Shown: piece after piece, positions 12,776 through 26,344 of the stretch
Layout: every line of letters starts with the position of its first letter
Numbering within the stretch: the first letter of the stretch is position 1
NCBI GenBank assembly: GCA_024699855.1
Contig: JAMPIQ010000001.1
Coordinates: 8,804,001-8,868,000, forward strand
Length of the DNA stretch: 64,000 nt
From: Aphelenchoides besseyi
Taxonomy: Eukaryota > Nematoda > Chromadorea > Rhabditida > Aphelenchoididae
Reading direction: 5' to 3'
Notes under the pieces: model-generated
Database searches by the model: none
What the model was told of the DNA's origin: nothing
The model's input: only the letters and a program-made list of their open reading frames with translations
Position numbers and translations under genes: made by a program

Positions 12776-13743
12776 ATGTTGACTGTCTCGGAAACGACTG
12801 ACAGTCCCACGATCTTCCGTTGGCAATTGAGTTTGGTGGGACAGAAGCTGGTTGCGTCTGGTCAGTGGCATGCTCATTTCTTCTATATTTCCGGTGGAAC
12901 GATAGCAAACTACGAACTGATACTTGAGACCGAAGACGTCGAAGAGACATCCGAAATCAATTGTCGTTTGGGTTTGGTTGTCGAATTCATCAGCCGTCCA
13001 ATACATCAATTTGACTTTGAGTTTTCATTGTCGTTGCTAAAGGAAGAAACCAGTAAGTCGGAAAGAAGAGCGGAAAGTAACTGTTTTTAGATCCATTCGA
13101 ACTAGTTTCTCAAGTTGTGCAAATCGACACATATCAATGGGAGTATTGGCTTCCTGTCGAGACCGATCTATTGCGTCGCTTCATTGCTAGCGACACGTTG
13201 TTGGTTGGTGTGAAGACCGCCGTTGTGTCTAGACACAATCAGTTGGATGCTACAACATCATCCGTGTCATTGATCGAAGAGCAATCTCAGCAAAACCGTA
13301 AGTATGAAACAACTTAAACGCTTTTGATCTTCGTTTCAGATTCAGATCATGCATCAAGTCCAGTGGAAGATCTTGCTACTGATCACTCCGAAGTTCCTAC
13401 TACACACTCGAAAGTGAATGTGGAGCTACCAAGAATCAAGCGACGTGCATCATTTCAGCGTCCGTTTCAACGTTCAGTTTCATTGCGTACGTATCGCAAA
13501 CCAAAAGTAAATGCTTGCGCAGAAACTGATTGCCACCAATTTCAGAAGATCACTCAACAAGTCACCGTTCGATCGTTGATCCTGTACGGTTTCAACCAAA
13601 ACAAGAGTACCACCGAGACGCTGCAAATGATTTGCAATACGATGGGACCGCGAGCAGTCAGCATCTCGACTGTTCGAAAATGGTACAAGCAGTTTCGTAA
13701 CGGCAACTCCAACACTAACAACTCTCGTCCATCCGTGAGTTGA
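12776..13743 (+). CDS. Unknown protein ending in a mariner (Mos1-type) helix-turn-helix
   Basis: Exons 12776-13052, 13091-13297 and 13340-13743 join in frame and encode about 295 residues. The first two exons encode a compact, Trp-containing, beta-rich-looking part (FRWQLSLVGQKLVASGQW; QIDTYQWEYWLPVE) that I cannot assign; a MATH/TRAF-like fold is one loose possibility. A low-complexity Ser/Thr/basic linker follows. The last ~60 residues match the Mos1/HTH_48 pattern: VRSLILYGFNQNKSTTETLQ, then STVRKWYKQFRNGN and a closing RPS. No DDE catalytic domain follows; the frame stops at 13743. A GTACGT...TTCAG pair inside the third exon (13487-13547) could be removed as an intron but would shift out of the HTH frame, so I keep it as exon. 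Confidence 0.6.
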
Positions 13744-15138
13744 AACATCGATCAGACAGACTGATCGGTTGTTTAAGAGATCCTCCAACTGACGTCTATT
13801 CTTCTCTTTCCATCAAAATAAACTGATTTCCAAACTTGATCAAAAGAGTTGTAAGACCAATCACAAGTTGTTCTTTCGAGTAGAACTGTCAGCGTAAAGG
13901 AAGGTAGAAATGCTTCGAACTCCGAAAAGCACTTCCTCGTGTCCCGCTCCTTTGATCTCCGCATCAAGAGAAGTCCAACAACACGAAAACAAGCGAAATG
14001 TCGGAGGCAAAGATGCGCTTCAATCATCTCACCAGTTCAGGTTTTTATTTCACTTTGGTCTGTCGCTTCGTTGGGGCTCATGGGTTGCGGCAAAGTGCAG
14101 ACACTCGAAAAACTACGCAGTCTCGCGCTTGTCACCTTTCTGTTTCTATTCCCAACAAAGCCAACAATCTCGCTATTCACCATTATACAAAAAAAGTTTT
14201 TATATTCAAGTTTTGAGTTACAAGAAGAATATAACTGATAAACGATTGGCAAAACAAAATCGGTATTCTTACAGACAAGTCACTTTTAAAAAAAAGAAAA
14301 CCGCTCATTAGAAAAAGGACCAGATTGTGCATTGGTTGAGTGGATGCGGTGTGCTCGTTTGTGTTCGAGAGCATTTCAATGATTTTACTTGAACTAAAAG
14401 AGAACTACGGTCAAGAACTGATGGAGAATTGGGTTCTGTGGGTCCCGATGTAACAGGATGAATATCACCGTATCAGCAGATCAAAGGGTAAAACAAAAGA
14501 CGGAGAGTGATGGAAGCGAAGTCGTTCGTCAAGCCAACGACTTCTAAATCGAAAAGCTAAAACAAGTTACCTACGAAATCGTTACACTAAACAACAATAT
14601 GAAAAAAACTTGGACGGATGTGCCAACAAGAGTCATTGGTTCGTTAGAAAAGTATGTGAACCGATTTCATAAAACAAAATATAGAAAGGCAAGAACAAAG
14701 AATTCGAATCGGGACTGTTTTTGATTGGCGAGAACTCGAAAATCGAATGGAAGATTGGAATGAAGGCGAGAACGGGCAACAAAAGTCGTTGATAAGAATT
14801 TAACTGTTGGAAACACGTTTCTTTTAGACGATTGGGGACGACGGATATCTTTTTTAAAGGGTTTAATGAATACAAATTGACAAACAATTACCGTTCCTCA
14901 AGTTCATGTCAACTTTGTACTCATAAAATAAGATTTTATGACCCGTTAAAAGACAAGAATATCAACTTTTGAAGGAATTTGAGAAAAGTTCTTACGAAAA
15001 CTAGTGACCAGAATGAAAAGAGAACAAACGTAATTAATGGGAACTAAGTAAGTATGCAGTTGATTAAATATACACAGAACTAAGTCAATGGATGATAGAG
15101 AGAATTTCGTTTAAATTGAAAGATCGAGTCGTTCGGTT
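13744..15138. other. Non-coding stretch, + strand A-rich
   Basis: I see no gene in these 1.4 kb. The frames present are short, overlapping and unlike any family. The + strand is A-rich, the mirror image of the T-rich bias seen in + strand introns and gene flanks elsewhere in this window, which fits the 3' flank of the minus-strand muscleblind gene. Confidence 0.5.
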
Positions 15139-18100
15139 TCAGAAGTCGAATTGCGATACGAAACTCGTGCGGCAAAAGTGAAAAATCGAATCATGTCGAT
15201 GTCCCAGAAGGTTACAAACGGGGCGGTAGTTGGCCGTTGACTAAAAGCAAAGAATTACGATAAGACAACGAATTGACTCACATGTGACAGGAACAAATCC
15301 GGGTACCTGCTGCATCATGTACGGATTGAACTGAGCAGCCGCCGCTTGATAGATCGGAATTCCGTTGGTTGGTAGTCCGTTTTTGTCTCCGTGCCGTTTT
15401 CCGTTGGCAACTCCGTTCGCCGAGTTTGTGGCCTAAAATGAACAAATAAGTCTATTGAATCTGAAGTCGAAGATTAAGGAGAGTAAAAGAACAAAAGGAA
15501 CTGGAAAACAAGTTGATCGTAAGAATCTCATTTCCATAGACAACTCGGTTAATCGTCGATTACGACAAGGAAGCGGTAGTTAGAACACAAAAATGGCAAG
15601 TAGTCGGTAATGCGTAAACCATTCAGGCGATTAGACAATTAAAGCGGTAACAAACAACGAGAATAAGAAGAGTATCAGGCGGATTAATGGCGGCAAGAAA
15701 GCGAAAGCAATTCCCACAAATTGGTTTTTGTTGCTAAAGACACGAAACCTGATGATCCAACCAATGAGCTTGTTACAGTCAAAAGCGATTACAAGAATTC
15801 AATCGACTTGTTAAGAAAAACGGTTTGTTTGTACGATCGCATCACGTTCGAGATAGTTAGTCAAAAAGTCACAAGCGAAACGGGCCCACAAACAAACCAA
15901 TGGCACAACAACAAGAAAGGTAACTGAACATTAAGACTACCCATAGGCTTACAAGCAGTGAGTTCTCAAGAGCCGATGATGAATGCCTTTACACGATCAA
16001 TCACAACAATTTGAAGGAGAAAGAAAGCTCGTTAACAACAAAGCAACCGGCGTTAAGGAGCAAAACTGAAAATTCTGAAAAGAAAACTCAAAAATCGGCA
16101 TTAGCAAATGGAAGTGCAGTTTGTGTAAAATGTAGAACAACATCTCGAATTATCGTAAGTGCGTGAAAGAAAAATAAAAAATAGAAAGAAAATTTTCAAA
16201 ACGACTACCGCGGCAGCAGCGAAGAGCAGTTGGTTTTGAATGGCAGTTAGATCGGCGTTCGTGGAAACGGCCGGTGATCCGATCGAGGCCGTGGAGATCA
16301 CGGACGATGGCACGTTCGTGGCTGCGTTCGTTGATGGCGGGAGAACGTTCGACTTCTTCTCATCGGCACTGTCTTCAAATCCCGCGGATCTCGCCGATCT
16401 CTTTCGATTTTCGGGCACAGCGGCTAACTGCTGTTGCAAAACCAAAGAAGCAGCTTGTGGGGACGTAGCGGCTCCACCATAAAGTTGCTGTTGTTGAAGC
16501 AACTGAAGAATCAGTGCGTTCTGTTGGGATTGTTGCGACTGTTGGGTCGCGGCGGCACTCAGAGCGGCCGTGTTCGATTGCTGTTGAAGAAGGGCGAGTT
16601 GGCGAGCAACCATTGACGACGATGGCTGAATATTAGATAGCTGAAGCTGTTGGCACCAAATAAAATCAAAACCAAACTACGAACCACAAAAAGTTTGCAA
16701 AACAAAAACCAACTACTGGCACTCTACGCAGCGAAAAGGAAGCTCGAAATTGGAAAGAACGAAAACATCACGCTTATTGTGCCAAATAACCCAACGGTTT
16801 TAAACGACCATCCGATTCAGCTCGGAAGTTGTTGCTGCGAAATAAGTGATGGAAAGGGAAACTGTGCAAATGATTTCAATTTGTGTGCGTAAAAATGTTA
16901 ACATCCCAGTTGATAGATTCGGGAAAACAAAAGCAACCATCAACTACTTACTGCACATGAAAGCGAAAACAAAACTGCGCGTAGGTTCAAATGGCACAAA
17001 CGAAAGCGTTCGATTTCTTCGAGTTTTTGTCGTTTTCTTCAATCCACTCAACACACACTCATTGGACAGGTACACACGAGACAAAAACGTTTTGACGTGT
17101 TAAGTCGAAGTCACAAAAATCTTTAATTTTGAATTCCACTTCTCCACAACACTCAAACAAACTCATCACCAATGGACAAATTTCGAATCGTTTAAACTGT
17201 CACCTACCGTTTGAACTTGATATGGATCACCGGCATACGGATAAATGGCGGTTAGCGGTGAGTAAAACGGATAAGGTAGCGTGGGCATTAAGGCCGGTTG
17301 TTGTTGTTGTTGCTGCTGCTGGAAAATGCGACTTTGTTTGTTCCAAAAAGCAGGATTTCGGATTTAAAAAACCAAAGAATTGCGAAGTGTAATTGAGTAA
17401 TAAACTCAATGTGTAACACCAGCAACCTCGAAAGCACAAAATATTTCCGGTGCAAATAACAAATGGGTTTAATCGAAAGCATCGGGACGATGAAGAGTCA
17501 CAAAGAAAACGTTCTTACCATCAACTGAGCCAACTGAAGATTATTCGGAATGCCGGCTTGTGGGACTAGTTGTGCACAGATCATGTTCTTCAACGCCAAA
17601 TTATTCTTTCCGTTCACCAAAAGTTGCTCTTTCTGTTGTGGTGTTGGATGCATGTACTTGCATTTCGGATTCTCGCGTGTACATCGACCCTGAAAGTTTT
17701 CAGGAATTCATTTTTGCCTGCTTGTTTCCCTTCCAACAATGTCGAAGATTAACGAACCCAAAAGCTACTTAAAACAACGAAGATTGATTGATTCTGACGC
17801 GGCAATGAACACACGAATTAAAACGTGCACATCCGCTGCTTTGCAAAACGTCGCAGAATCAAGCAGAGGTGCGATAAATTTACGCCTCTGAGGTCCGATT
17901 AAATGTTGTCTATTTCGGAAACGTTTGTTTTCGTACTCACGAGCAAATGGCTTAGTAGGGCGCCTATGAATCCCTTCAAACAGCCCGACTGACTGACCTT
18001 AATGGAATCATAACATGCAGTGACTCGACCGTTCTGAACGTCCACATGAGCCGGAGGATGAGCGAATTTGCAGTCGGCATCGGATCTCGAGCATTGACCG

Positions 18101-18369
18101 CGTTGAAATTCCCGACAAACTTCCAGTTGCAACCAACGAGAATCCTTCATTGTGAGCAATTGGTTGAAGACGTGCGCGGAGTTGAGATTCGCATTCGGTG
18201 GCATCGCAGTTGCGGCCGTCGCCAAAGTGGCTGCCGTTGCATTGCTGTTTTCGTCGAACATCTGAAGCTGATCGTCGCGTTGAAGGTTCGAAGCTTTTCG
18301 TTGTAGTCTGACAAGTTCGTTGGAAGAAGGCAGAAGCTGTGGCTTATAATGCCGTCGTACTTGAAACAA
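15139..18369 (-). CDS. mbl-1: Muscleblind-like CCCH RNA-binding splicing regulator
   Basis: Minus-strand exons, 5' to 3': 18369-17998, 17689-17519, 17318-17208, 16646-16209, 15432-15282 and a likely last exon 15240-15139. The likely start ATG is at 18261 (MFDENSN, the same start I know for C. elegans mbl-1); the exon is open further upstream to an acceptor at 18370, so a longer N-terminus or 5' UTR is possible. Two CCCH zinc fingers stand in tandem: [20 protein letters not shown] through CKFAHP, then YDSIK joined to [15 protein letters not shown] across the first intron. [11 protein letters not shown] follows. Downstream exons are low-complexity: Gln- and Ala-rich stretches and a Gln run beginning at 17318. 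The protein binds YGCY-type RNA and controls alternative splicing, especially in muscle. The final 34-residue exon is the weakest part of the model. Confidence 0.9.
17297..17318 (-). repeat. Polyglutamine-coding CAG/CAA run
   Basis: At the 5' end of the third muscleblind exon, directly after the splice acceptor, the minus strand reads a run of CAG then CAA codons giving about seven Gln. It is a potential length-variable site. Confidence 0.7.
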
Positions 18370-21300
18370 CTGATTCTATGGCAAAGGCGATGTTTTCAAA
18401 AAAAGCGGAGCGCACTGAAAACTCGATGATTAGTTGGACTCCGAAAGCGCTTATACACGATTCTCGCGACCCAATCGATGGACACGCGTTTCGAAAAAAC
18501 ACGAAGGTCATAAACTGATGATTAGAACGAATGAAACTGCTTCTCGCCCATCGAAATGCAAATCGCGAGCAAACAAATTTCTGGTTCAGTCACTACAATG
18601 CGGCTGTTTACTTGCGTAATGCTTTTAACGAGAGTTCACATACGACGACATTCGTATTTTTGTTTGATCGAATTAGCTGGAAACCGTTCGACGCGTAACT
18701 TCCGCTTCTTTCGTCGTCGACGTCCCATGCGTTATGAAAAAGATGCGCACGCGTCTCCAACCAAAAATCACGATTAAGCCGCGCGCTTTTGTGGAAACGT
18801 GAAAACCCCTTCCTGCCACGAGCGTTTCGATGCGTCTAATGAGAAAGGAGAAGCGCATGTGCAAAGAGAAATCAAAAATCGGACGGAGGCTCATGACGCG
18901 TTCGTATAAAAACGCAGCGTTTCATCAACAGCGAGGTTCCAACAGGCGCTTTGACATTTTGGACGCGCAGATCAAAAGTACGTACGCTGAAGACGCGTGT
19001 GAGACTCGAAAAAACATTGCAGCTAATCAACGGCAAACGCCAGCGGATCGTACGACAAAAACGGTTTTCATTTCGCCATCGAATCCGAAACGAAATAACA
19101 AAAAAGCACAACGACAAAGACCATTCAAGCGGTTCGTAGTGATTCCGGAGCACAAACGTGAAGGTCGACGGCTGGCGGTTTTGGTCTCTGACTCAACGTC
19201 GCCGCCCGCTTTCAAGCCCTCGAGGCTGCTCGTTTATGGAACTGATCGGGACTCCAAAGGAAATAATACCGAAACGATGAAATAGATTCCGTAAAAAATT
19301 TCTTCTAATCATTCCGCCTTTTTGATGATTTCATTTGAACAAAACTTGACGAATCAAATGAGCAAAAAAGACGCACGATTGTCATTTATTTCCAAGCGAT
19401 TCATCAGCAGAACCGGAATCAGTGCTCACAAAAAAACGGTATGACCGTACGGTAATCAAGAAAACGCGAATCTGACCCTGTTGTTGCTCTAGAGCCGACT
19501 AATCTTTCCAAAATTCTGTTTTACGATCCCAACTCATGATCAAAAACAAGCAACTCGAATCCGCGGGCGAACTTTTGCGGCCCTTTGCGTTTAACGTCGC
19601 TGAAGCGAAACGGGCAGATTGGCGGGTGCGTGGATTAGCCATCTAACGGAAATATCGAAACGTGAAATGAATTACAAGTTTCCAATTTCAGAACCAAGCG
19701 CACTACCACACCGATTCATAAGCGAGTGATAAAAGAAATTTGAATGATCGAAAACAAGCAAACGAGATCACGACTCATGAAGAAAGATGCTTTTGAGCGA
19801 AAGACGACGAGCATTCCGCCGATCGTCTTTGGAAGGTCATTTGCGGCCTCTGCCAAAACCGAGCGCTAAACTTTGTGACGAACAATCAGCTAACCAACCT
19901 AACGGTCGAATCAATCAGATAGCTGTTCTTTTTATCGGTTCTTGAAGTGGAAAACGCAGCTTCGAGATTCTCTTTTGTTTCACAGAACTGAAAGGGAACT
20001 CGCATTGCTTAAGAAAGGACATTCGTCAAATCGAAAGCGAACGACACTGCCGGTCGATTCGAAGGTCCAAGTGCCTGAGCCGCCTCAATGTCTCATAAAA
20101 ACTCAACACGGAGTCCCCGGAGAATCGCGCGTTTTTATGGCGAAGCGGCAAAACGAAAAGAAGACGAGTTTGTCAAAACAGATTTCTTGATGCCCACATT
20201 CATGATACACATCACCTAATTGAACCCTCATTCCAAACAAATAGTCAGCTATCTTATCATCAACAGAATGCGCTATTCGCTTCCTCATCGTTCAACGATC
20301 TTTGCGCAATAATCCGCTCAGACGCGTCCAATCGCACCAACCGGAAATTAAAGCGATCGCGTTTGTTTCACGATGTTAAAACTCTACGGTTCTCCTGCAC
20401 AAGTTTTCGTCCAAATCAATAGGCCAGTTCCCGTAAAAGCGCGTGGTCATCGCAAAAACTTCCGCTGATTCACGGCCACTCGATTCAAATGCCAAACAGC
20501 CGTAGGCTTTTCGTAAAGTTTTCCCCTTCAGCATTTGAAATCTAAAGTTTTTTCTGTAGGACTCACGTCGTCGTTTGAATTGGTGGCTATTAATCGCAAA
20601 ATCGGAGCCCAAAAAGTTTCTCCCTCTCACTGCCGCTCCAATTGGGCGGCTTGATTGTCTTCAGGAAAGTTTTCGAGATTGAAAACGTGCGAATTGAGAC
20701 GTCGCAGAAAAACAGCTGCACGAAAGTTCGAGTTTCCACGCAGGAAAGTAATTAGGAGGAGTACAAATTAGCGTTCCACAAAGGAAAGTGCGATGTCGTA
20801 CGCAGCGGAAATCGTAAAAACGATCGACCGAAGACGAACAACGAAAATCGACAGACGCACGGATTAACGTGATGCAAAAAGATTGAAGAGATGAATGAGC
20901 GCCGCGAAATCTGTTGACGATCAAACGACGAAAAAGCAACGAAAAGCATCCAACCAAACGAGAGAGCGACGCTGCGTGTGTAGCAAAAAAATGACAAACG
21001 CCAAAAATTCGTGCATCAACACGCAAAATTTTGCGCTTCAACCAAAAAAGCGGGAAACGCACTTTGAACGAAAGGGAACGGGAAAAGAAGATCAAGTAGA
21101 AACAATGGGAACCGGTTCGTGAAGTTTCTATTCCGTCATCTTCAACGATCTTCTACTCGTACTTTTCGAAAAAACGTCTTCGACCGAAAGTTGAGACTTG
21201 GAAGCGAAAGCGGAAGTTTCGCGGCCTTCCGATTTATGAGCTTCGTTGCCGTTTGATGTGCGAAACTAAGAATAAACAAAGAACTTTTTTATTTGACGTT

Positions 21301-23257
21301 TTTGCCTGTTCAGATTTCCTTTCTAATCGAAAACCTCAACCAATGAACATTTCCAGCCTCTAAACGAATATCCGGTCCATTGGCCGCAGAGCAAAACACC
21401 GTCATTCATGGCCAAGAGCCGTAACTTTTTAGGGACACAGGACGAACGAATAAGCATTCCGTTTGCCTTTTCGCAAATCCTCGACTCTTATTGCCAATGG
21501 ACAAAAAAGGTGCTCGAAAGTAGGCAATCCTTACGGTATTTCGTAGGCAACGACTAGCAATTTTGCTTAATGAGCAAAACAATAGAGACCAGCCGGTTTC
21601 GATTTCCCTTGAGACTTGGTTGAGTAATTACTCGAGAAAGCAAGTACAGTAATCGGTTATTAGAGGGAAAAAGACTGTAGTCGCTTAGCGTATCCACAAC
21701 CCGTTGTCTCTGAACTGTTGGCTTGGCTTCTTTCTGAAATAACAATACAAATAAGAAAAGAAGTTTGTGCGTCATCACGTGACAGAACGGCGGTCATTCT
21801 ATCCCCCATCGAGATGCATGAAATCATCAGAAACAGTTGGAGGGTGGAAAGATTTCCGGTTTTACTGTGAACTCGGAATTCACGTGCTCACGAAACTTTT
21901 GGAGAATAGGTGGCAAGAAGCCGAAAAAAAGATTTTTCGAAATCGAAACACGCGGAAATGCCAAAACGTCGCCGGTGGGGAGATGTTTCCATTGTGATCG
22001 CCCCCTCTCCACTTTCTGGACCAACTGCTCTGATCGTCCATTGTTGTTCATGATAACGCCGCCCGAGGTCTTGGAACAAAACATTTGAAGTTTCGGGGAT
22101 TCAAAGCCATCGATCATTATGCCCCACTGGCTCTTCATAATCGAAAATGAGGCTTACGAACAAGTCAAAACGTTTTAAAATATGTAAATGCGAGACTTAA
22201 CGTCCTTCACACGCGAATTGAGGGTCCTTGTTGTCGAGTTATCAAACGAAATCGTACAGATTGACGAGCGATCGGAACTTCACACCACAGGCGCAGATGG
22301 TCGACCCGCAAATGTCTCGCGGTCATGTCGTAAAATTGAACGGATGGCCGAAAGAGAATGTCACACACACAATCTAAATTCGACGGCCTTTGCAGACCAA
22401 AACATCGCGACTATTCGATCATGTAGCACGAACTGATAACACGAAACGAACTCGTCGCCATCGATTGCACTGTTTTCCACCTCGACCTCCACTCTTTTTT
22501 CAATCAAAGTTATGAGTCGTAAAAGTCGTTTTAATTTTCGCTTACAACAATAAAACGGTCATCCCGAGAGAACCGTAATTTTCGACGCTTTCGAGTTCCC
22601 AATCAATGAGCGTTTAATTAGTTCGCAGCTAAAAGAATCGTTGGGTCGAATGACGAAATCCACTTCGACCGTCCTTTTCAATTCACGTCCAAAAGCGTTT
22701 TGTTTAATTTCGTGCCAATCGCAATTAACCCAAGAGGCCAACGGTCAACTACGTACTCGAGAGTGTACGGTAGAAGCTCGAAATAACCTTCGACCGAGGA
22801 TTCAAAATTGGAAAAAACCGCTGCAGTCAAAGTCCCGATGGAACACGAAAAGCGGCCACTTTCATCAATTCCGCAACCTCAAAAACACGAAACGGATTAT
22901 TCACGACATTGCCGTCCGTTCGCGATGGCTGACGAGTTTACGACGGAAACTCACGTCCCAACGACTGGCAGGTCAAGTAAGAAATTACACGAGTCAATTG
23001 AGCGAATTGATGGCACAAAGACGAAGCTTTGTCAAATGGCCGGAAGTCTCCAAAGTTGGATACTTTCGTTGAGACGAAATTGCGCGTCTTGTTCGAAGAC
23101 AAAAAAACGCAAATCGGATGCTCGAAGTCGTCCATCTTTGCCATCGCGCATTTCGAAGGGTTGATGGTACGTAGTCGAAAAGATGCCACAGAGTCGAGTC
23201 CAAAACCGATTCTAACTCAATTTCCTCGACCATTCGCCCCGGGGACGTCCGCCGCCT
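18370..23257. other. Gene-poor stretch upstream of muscleblind
   Basis: About 4.9 kb upstream of the muscleblind coding exons with no recognisable gene. Open frames of 60-150 codons occur on both strands but overlap in several frames, lack family motifs and lack coherent exon chains. The + strand is A-rich through most of it. This is consistent with long muscleblind 5' introns or UTR exons read from the minus strand, but I could not locate such an exon. Confidence 0.45.
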
Positions 23258-23553
23258 GTGCTTAGCCACGCAACCCGATGGTTTCCGGTTCGACCCCAAA
23301 AAGAAGTCCATCGGCTGCTGTTAATTCATTTTCATTTGCGAAGTCGATTGGAAATTGGACTGCAATTCCCACTGTCTGCGAAATCAACTTTCGACGTTAC
23401 GGTCCACAAAAGCACGTCAGAGTGGAACAGTGACGGCGCACAGATGCACGTCAATCTTTTAGACCTCGTGGTTCGAAGATTGAGCGGTCAAACCGCATTG
23501 ATGCCAACGAACGAAAAATCTCATCGCTCGACAACACGCGGGACATTCGATTT

Positions 23554-25279
23554 TGATGAATTCGCATCCACGTTTGTACTCATGGGGCTTGAAAATGGAA
23601 ATTTCACAACCGCAACTCTTGAAACAATTGAAAAGCCCTTCGGATTTGATGGCCTCAAAGATGCTGAGATTCGAATGACAAGTGAATGGAAATGAAAATT
23701 CGGAAAGTCGACAAAATAACCGCAAATAAGTGACTTTTCAACGATCATTCAATTGGCCCCAATTCTCTTCCGCTGGCCAACAGATACGGTAAGTGAATGA
23801 AGAACCGGAAAAGAATTCGTTTCGCCTTCAAACACGACCATTGGCAATTTGAAGTGTTTTTTACTCGAATGCCCGAGGCTTCAAATCGAACGAACTCCGC
23901 CCTTCAAACCATTACGCAATCGGGCAGACGAATCCAAGTGTCCATGGAAGAGGATTTGCATTCGTTTGGGAGAGGACTGAAGATCAGAAATGAAATCATG
24001 GAAAGAACATTTTTTGCTGTAGAGCAAGATAGTGAACGAACAAACTGAAGAGTTGTCAACAGAATAAGAGCCATTGACTTTGTTCAGGCAGATGAGCGAA
24101 AAGGTCGAAGCGAATCGTTTGGTTTTAATTTTCGAAAACCAATTGGCCGCTGCACATCGAACTGCCGAAGCCATTCGGTCGTTTTTCGTTAATGACAACA
24201 AATGGGTTTCCCAAAGAAATGACGGGTAATTGGTTCGAAATTGCAACGAAAAAACCACTGAGCCAAATTGAATGGGCATCTTGATGCAATTTCGAATGCA
24301 AATGTTCGACTTGATGTGCCCGTTTAGAAGCGCGAAAACGGTCGGCAATTCGTTCACTTACGGTAGTCATTAGATGATCGTAAATGAATGGGGAACACAA
24401 ACTGAAAAATGAGCTTTCGGCCTTCGAAAACTAACGAGCGCAAGACTATGAAATTGGCCGAAATTTCGGTACGGACTCATGCATTTGCAATTTCGTTGAG
24501 TACCGATCATTTGGTTATGCAAAGGAAATTGAGCATATTTGACACACGAAAAAGACCGTTGATTACGAAACAAAATCGATCAAAACCTCAAAATACCCGA
24601 CTTTTTATTGTCCTTAACATCGTGGCGCATCACTTTTTCCTCAACCAACTGCCCATTGTCCCGCCGCAATTTTGCTTAAACCAGCCCCAAGGCCAAGACC
24701 TTCTTTTGGTCGTGCCGCTCGTCTTCTCGTTTACAAAACCTCCAACGTCTTTCGAGGCAAAAAAGCATCCTGGGCCGAAGACGGATTTTTCGGTTGCGCG
24801 TCATGACCGAAACCAATGATGCTCCGGTTGCCGGAAGAGAAGGCGGTTGAAACGAAACGGCAACTCGAAATCTCAATGAAACTTTTGAATGAACAATCGA
24901 ACTAATTGATTACTCAAAATTAAACTTGAATGCATCGGTTTTAGGTGTTTCTTTCTATTTCCTATCAAATCACAGACAGCTGTTCGCACATTTGCGAGTT
25001 CGTTTTTCTCTCCAAGTGCCGATTCTTGCGCACTGATTGATGAACAAAAGTTGACGAGTTGTGACACTCGTTGACTGGCTGACCGTTGATTCGGGTCTCG
25101 AGCGTCAGTTCGTAAATCTTTTACAAGGAGTGCTTGCCATCGAATCCCGCGGTAATTGGACGACACTGGTGAGTTGATCATCGCTGTGTAAGTCGTGTTG
25201 CCGCAACTCGGGTATGGCCGAGATTTTGACCAAAAACTAAAATTGTAACATCGATTATGCTAATTATTGTGGTGAAGTT
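23554..25279. repeat. Segmental duplication, copy A (two blocks split by 1.15 kb)
   Basis: Bases 23554-23721 and 24875-25279 are nearly identical to 30505-30672 and 30675-31079. I count only a handful of mismatches in over 570 bases. In copy A the blocks are separated by about 1.15 kb that copy B lacks. The second block includes the left arm of fold-back element 2, but here the right arm is missing and homology stops at 25279. The first block contains a frame (ending near 23695) with DEFASTFVLMGLENGNF, unrecognised. Confidence 0.85.
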
Positions 25280-26344
25280 TGAATTTGCTCATTTTCGACT
25301 TGATAGTTGGTGAAAGAAAGTCGCTTGCAAGAATGCAACAAATGTTCGGCTCTAGTCGTCCATGGAGTAAACTCAGTTCGCCGTTGTTTTCGAGTCGAGG
25401 ACGAAGATCGGAAGCAAGAAACGAAGGTGAATTGGAAGGCGGTTTTGAAATGCATGACTTTGTTCTTTTTGTTAATTCGGATCGTCAATTCGTCTATGAA
25501 GTAATTTCGAACATCGAGAAAAAAGGTTGGGACGCGAAGTACGAGGTTACGAGTATAAAACAACGCTCGACCAACGTGAGTGGGCCATTGTATGCCCTTT
25601 AATCAAAGAATTTAGTGGGAAAAGCAAACGTTCAAAAATTTGTCTGGAGAGCAGTTGAAATGCCATTGAACTTGTTGATTTCACAACGAAAACTGTTGAC
25701 GAAGCGATTTGTGGGCCTGCAAAACGTAGGGTCAAACGGCGTCCATTCGGTGTTTTTCAGTTCTCAATTTTTTCTCCGTATATTATTTTTTTCTTAACAC
25801 ATTCATCTGAAAAATCATTCATTATGATCGACAATGATCCGTCGGTTTGTGAGATGCCCATTGTTCTTTAATCTCTTCTCATTTTTCAGCAGACACAAGG
25901 ATCGATCGACACGGAAAATGACAAAATCTGGCGATTGTTCAATCTTGAGGAACCTGAACAGCAAAGCGCAGACGAAGACGATGCAGAAATCTGATTCTTC
26001 TACAGCATTTGTAATCGTTTTTAGAATCACAAATCGCCGGAAGAAAGCACGATCTCGCGCCGCGAAGTTTCATGACGCATAATTTGGCTGTAGCGGATTG
26101 GACAGACGACGAAAACGTCATCCTTTTTAACGCACTCAAAAAGCACTTGAATTTCGTCACCAATGACGTGAAATCCGCCGAATCCAAAACCAAAGCTTGC
26201 GAGACACTCTCGAAACAATCCAAGAATCGAACTGGTGTAAGGTTAGGATAGTCCTTTAGTCTTCTTCCTCGCAATTAAAATCCCTAGCTACTTAGTTAGT
26301 CGTAATTTATTTGACCATGGTTAATACAACTTGAACAATAACTT

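Noticed and set aside
13487..13547. GTACGT...TTCAG pair as an intron in the HTH gene
   Set aside because: Removal shifts out of the frame that encodes a clear Mos1-type HTH; the unspliced frame is open through the whole exon.
18434..23072. Long frames of 100-150 codons on both strands upstream of muscleblind
   Set aside because: They overlap in several frames, are rich in Arg/Lys or Phe/Ser as expected from A/T-biased DNA, and show no domain or splice chain.
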